A stretch of DNA of 64,000 nt from Brevibacterium sp. UCMA 11754. Its GTDB lineage: Bacteria; Actinomycetota; Actinomycetes; Actinomycetales; Brevibacteriaceae. Of this stretch, positions 63,129 to 64,000 are shown in pieces. The notes under the pieces are model-generated. The model saw only the letters and a program-made list of their open reading frames with translations. It searched no databases and was not told the DNA's origin. Where the stretch lies: the NCBI RefSeq assembly GCF_021532275.1, contig NZ_JACBOT010000034.1, forward strand, positions 1 to 64,000, read 5' to 3'. How positions within the stretch are numbered: position 1 is the first letter of the stretch; every line of letters begins with the position of its first letter. Position numbers and translations under genes: made by a program.

Positions 63129-63156
63129 ATAGTATTGAACACCAAACGAGGTCAAA
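63129..63156 (-). promoter_or_regulatory. Promoter of the SAF-CpaE operon
   Basis: On the minus strand TTTGAC (63156-63151), 16 bases, TACTAT (63134-63129). The distance to the SAF start is 50 bases, leaving a short leader. The fit to a housekeeping promoter is good. The HTH protein encoded divergently could bind here. Confidence 0.55.
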
Positions 63157-63218
63157 GCAATGGTTTTGACAAAATTAGTCACCAAGCAATCAGTCACCTG
63201 GAATGAGAAGGGGCCCTC

Positions 63219-63440
63219 ATGGTCGTCGAAAATCGCTTCCTGCCGCTCACCGATGTGGCCGATCTGCTCAATGTCTCGATCGCTCAAGCCCGCGCCCTGG
63301 TCCGCACCGGTGATCTTCGCGCCATCAAGGTAGGCGGGCGCGGACAGTGGCGCGTGGAGAAGACCGAGATCGAGGCGTACATCCAGCGGATGTACGAACG
63401 CGCCGAGCACGAGATCAAGACCGGTTCGCTCGAAGACTGA
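63219..63440 (+). CDS. BldC-size helix-turn-helix (excisionase/MerR-like) protein
   Basis: 73 residues: FLPLTDVADLLNVSIAQARALVRTGDLRAIKVGGRGQWRVEKTEIEAYIQRMYERAEHE. This is the excisionase-type winged HTH as in BldC; the recognition helix is SIAQARALVR, with the WRVEKTEIEAYI wing. Divergent from the SAF-CpaE operon, so probably its regulator. A TTGACA at 63168 may be part of its own promoter. There is no integrase nearby, which argues against a phage excisionase. Confidence 0.85.
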   Translation: MVVENRFLPLTDVADLLNVSIAQARALVRTGDLRAIKVGGRGQWRVEKTEIEAYIQRMYERAEHEIKTGSLED

Positions 63441-63507
63441 AGCGAAGACAGGCTACTCCACTCCCCGATCAACGATCGGCTCGTCAACCGCCTCCGATCA
63501 GCCACGC

Positions 63508-64000
63508 CTAAGCGAAGGGGTTGACTCGGGCCCGCACCAGAGCGATTGAACGGTGCGGGATGATCCGCCCGGAGATCTCGACGTAGTCACAGGCGACCAT
63601 GTCGCTGCGCCCCCGAACAGTTCCGCCCTCGCCCGCCAGCTCCAGGGAGATCTCCTGGTGGTCGGCGGCCAGCCGTCTCAGAGCCGACGCCATGCCCAAC
63701 CGCTCCAGGGGATCGGATTCGCAGCTGTGTCTTCTGGATCCAGTGCGCATCTCTCGTATCCAGTCGATCGCCACAATGTTCACCTCCGTGCCGGCGATCA
63801 CGAAGATCCCATGACCGAGAAAGACAGCTGTCCCTGATATTTCACGGGCGGCGACAACGACCTGCACCGGCTGGCCGATTGCACCCCGCAGTCGCTCGCG
63901 CAGAGTGTGCCGCGCGGCAAGAGAGGCAATTTCGTCACCGAGCTCACCTCTTCTGGCGTGGACCTCCCGGGACGCGTGCATTGCTTCGACATCCGCGAGA
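63508..64000 (-). CDS. Conserved actinobacterial hypothetical protein, truncated by the window edge
   Basis: The frame is open to the right edge (residues LADVEAMHASREV read before the ATG at 63981), so the start lies outside the window. Seen: DEIASLAARHTLRERLRGAIGQPVQVVVAAREISGTAVFLGHGIFVIAGTEVNIVAIDWIREM and the C-terminal RSDMVACDYVEISGRIIPHRSIALVRARV. This looks like the actinobacterial family whose proteins begin (ADLEAQ) and have a PV-rich beta region, with no known function. It converges with the HTH gene. Confidence 0.75.
   Translation of the reverse strand, partial: LADVEAMHASREVHARRGELGDEIASLAARHTLRERLRGAIGQPVQVVVAAREISGTAVFLGHGIFVIAGTEVNIVAIDWIREMRTGSRRHSCESDPLERLGMASALRRLAADHQEISLELAGEGGTVRGRSDMVACDYVEISGRIIPHRSIALVRARVNPFA

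Noticed and set aside
63219-63440. Phage excisionase
   Set aside because: The HTH type is shared, but there is no integrase, att repeat or phage gene nearby, and the divergent SAF-CpaE operon suggests a chromosomal regulator.

Overview
The window looks like ordinary chromosome from a high-GC actinobacterium in Micrococcales, probably Brevibacterium or a close relative (inference from gene content, not proven). Pointers are a mycothiol conjugate amidase (mca), a WhiB-family Fe-S regulator, a PdtaS-type sensor kinase, a very large NAD-dependent glutamate dehydrogenase, GlpX, PhoH with a PIN domain, an AccA3-type carboxylase subunit and several actinobacterial DUF families (DUF2505, DUF4245, DUF4307). 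I saw no rRNA, tRNA, CRISPR array, prophage or intact insertion sequence. There are about 69 protein genes, mostly tightly packed, plus several inverted-repeat terminators between convergent genes.

Layout. 1-2.3 kb: end of a thiamine thiazole operon (thiO end, thiS, thiG, thiF-rhodanese). 2.2-7.3 kb: SRPBCC protein, Mug-type DNA glycosylase, thymidine kinase, PepSY lipoprotein, VOC and DinB proteins, an ArdC-like protein without its metal motif, YrhK. 7.3-13.2 kb: nucleoside hydrolase + ECF transporter operon (S, T and a fused two-domain ATPase), a DUF2695 protein and a PfkB sugar kinase. 13.1-17.5 kb: accessory cluster of SRPBCC, VOC and DoxX genes, a SigJ/ECF41-like sigma factor, an HxlR regulator, a DHFR/RibD-like reductase and an NAD(P)-binding SDR. 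A 20-bp motif is shared by two promoters here. 17.7-24.9 kb: acyltransferase, ArfB peptidyl-tRNA hydrolase, DinB protein, an alanine-dehydrogenase/carboxyethylornithine-synthase-like enzyme, an alpha/beta hydrolase that has lost its catalytic Ser and His, a membrane-anchored esterase and a LysR regulator.

25-28.2 kb: mesX-mesD, an oxygenase plus a methionine synthase core that make methionine without the usual folate-binding MetE domain, probably controlled by the divergent LysR gene. Next come a stretch with no clear gene and a HigBA toxin-antitoxin pair. 28.2-48.7 kb is mostly housekeeping: ychF, rmuC, ispH, xseAB, glpX, beta-carbonic anhydrase, fumC, phoH, uppS, a hemolysin-III family protein, mca, greA, an AI-2E exporter, an SGNH-like protein, maf, and an acyl-CoA carboxylase alpha subunit.

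48.7-64 kb: a DUF6596-type sigma factor with its YciI partner, an LpdA-like flavoprotein without redox cysteines, gamma-carbonic anhydrase, whiB, pdtaS-like kinase, NAD-GDH, DUF2505 and DUF6912-like proteins, and a CpaE-like ATPase + SAF-domain protein with a divergent BldC-size HTH protein. The last gene runs off the right edge.

The items most worth a second look are the ECF ATPase, in which the degenerate motifs fall so that exactly one ATP site should work; the shared HxlR-type operator; the mesXD locus; two hydrolases lacking catalytic residues; the terminator hairpin in the greA leader; and several short tandem duplications that repeat the 3' end of a gene together with its stop codon.
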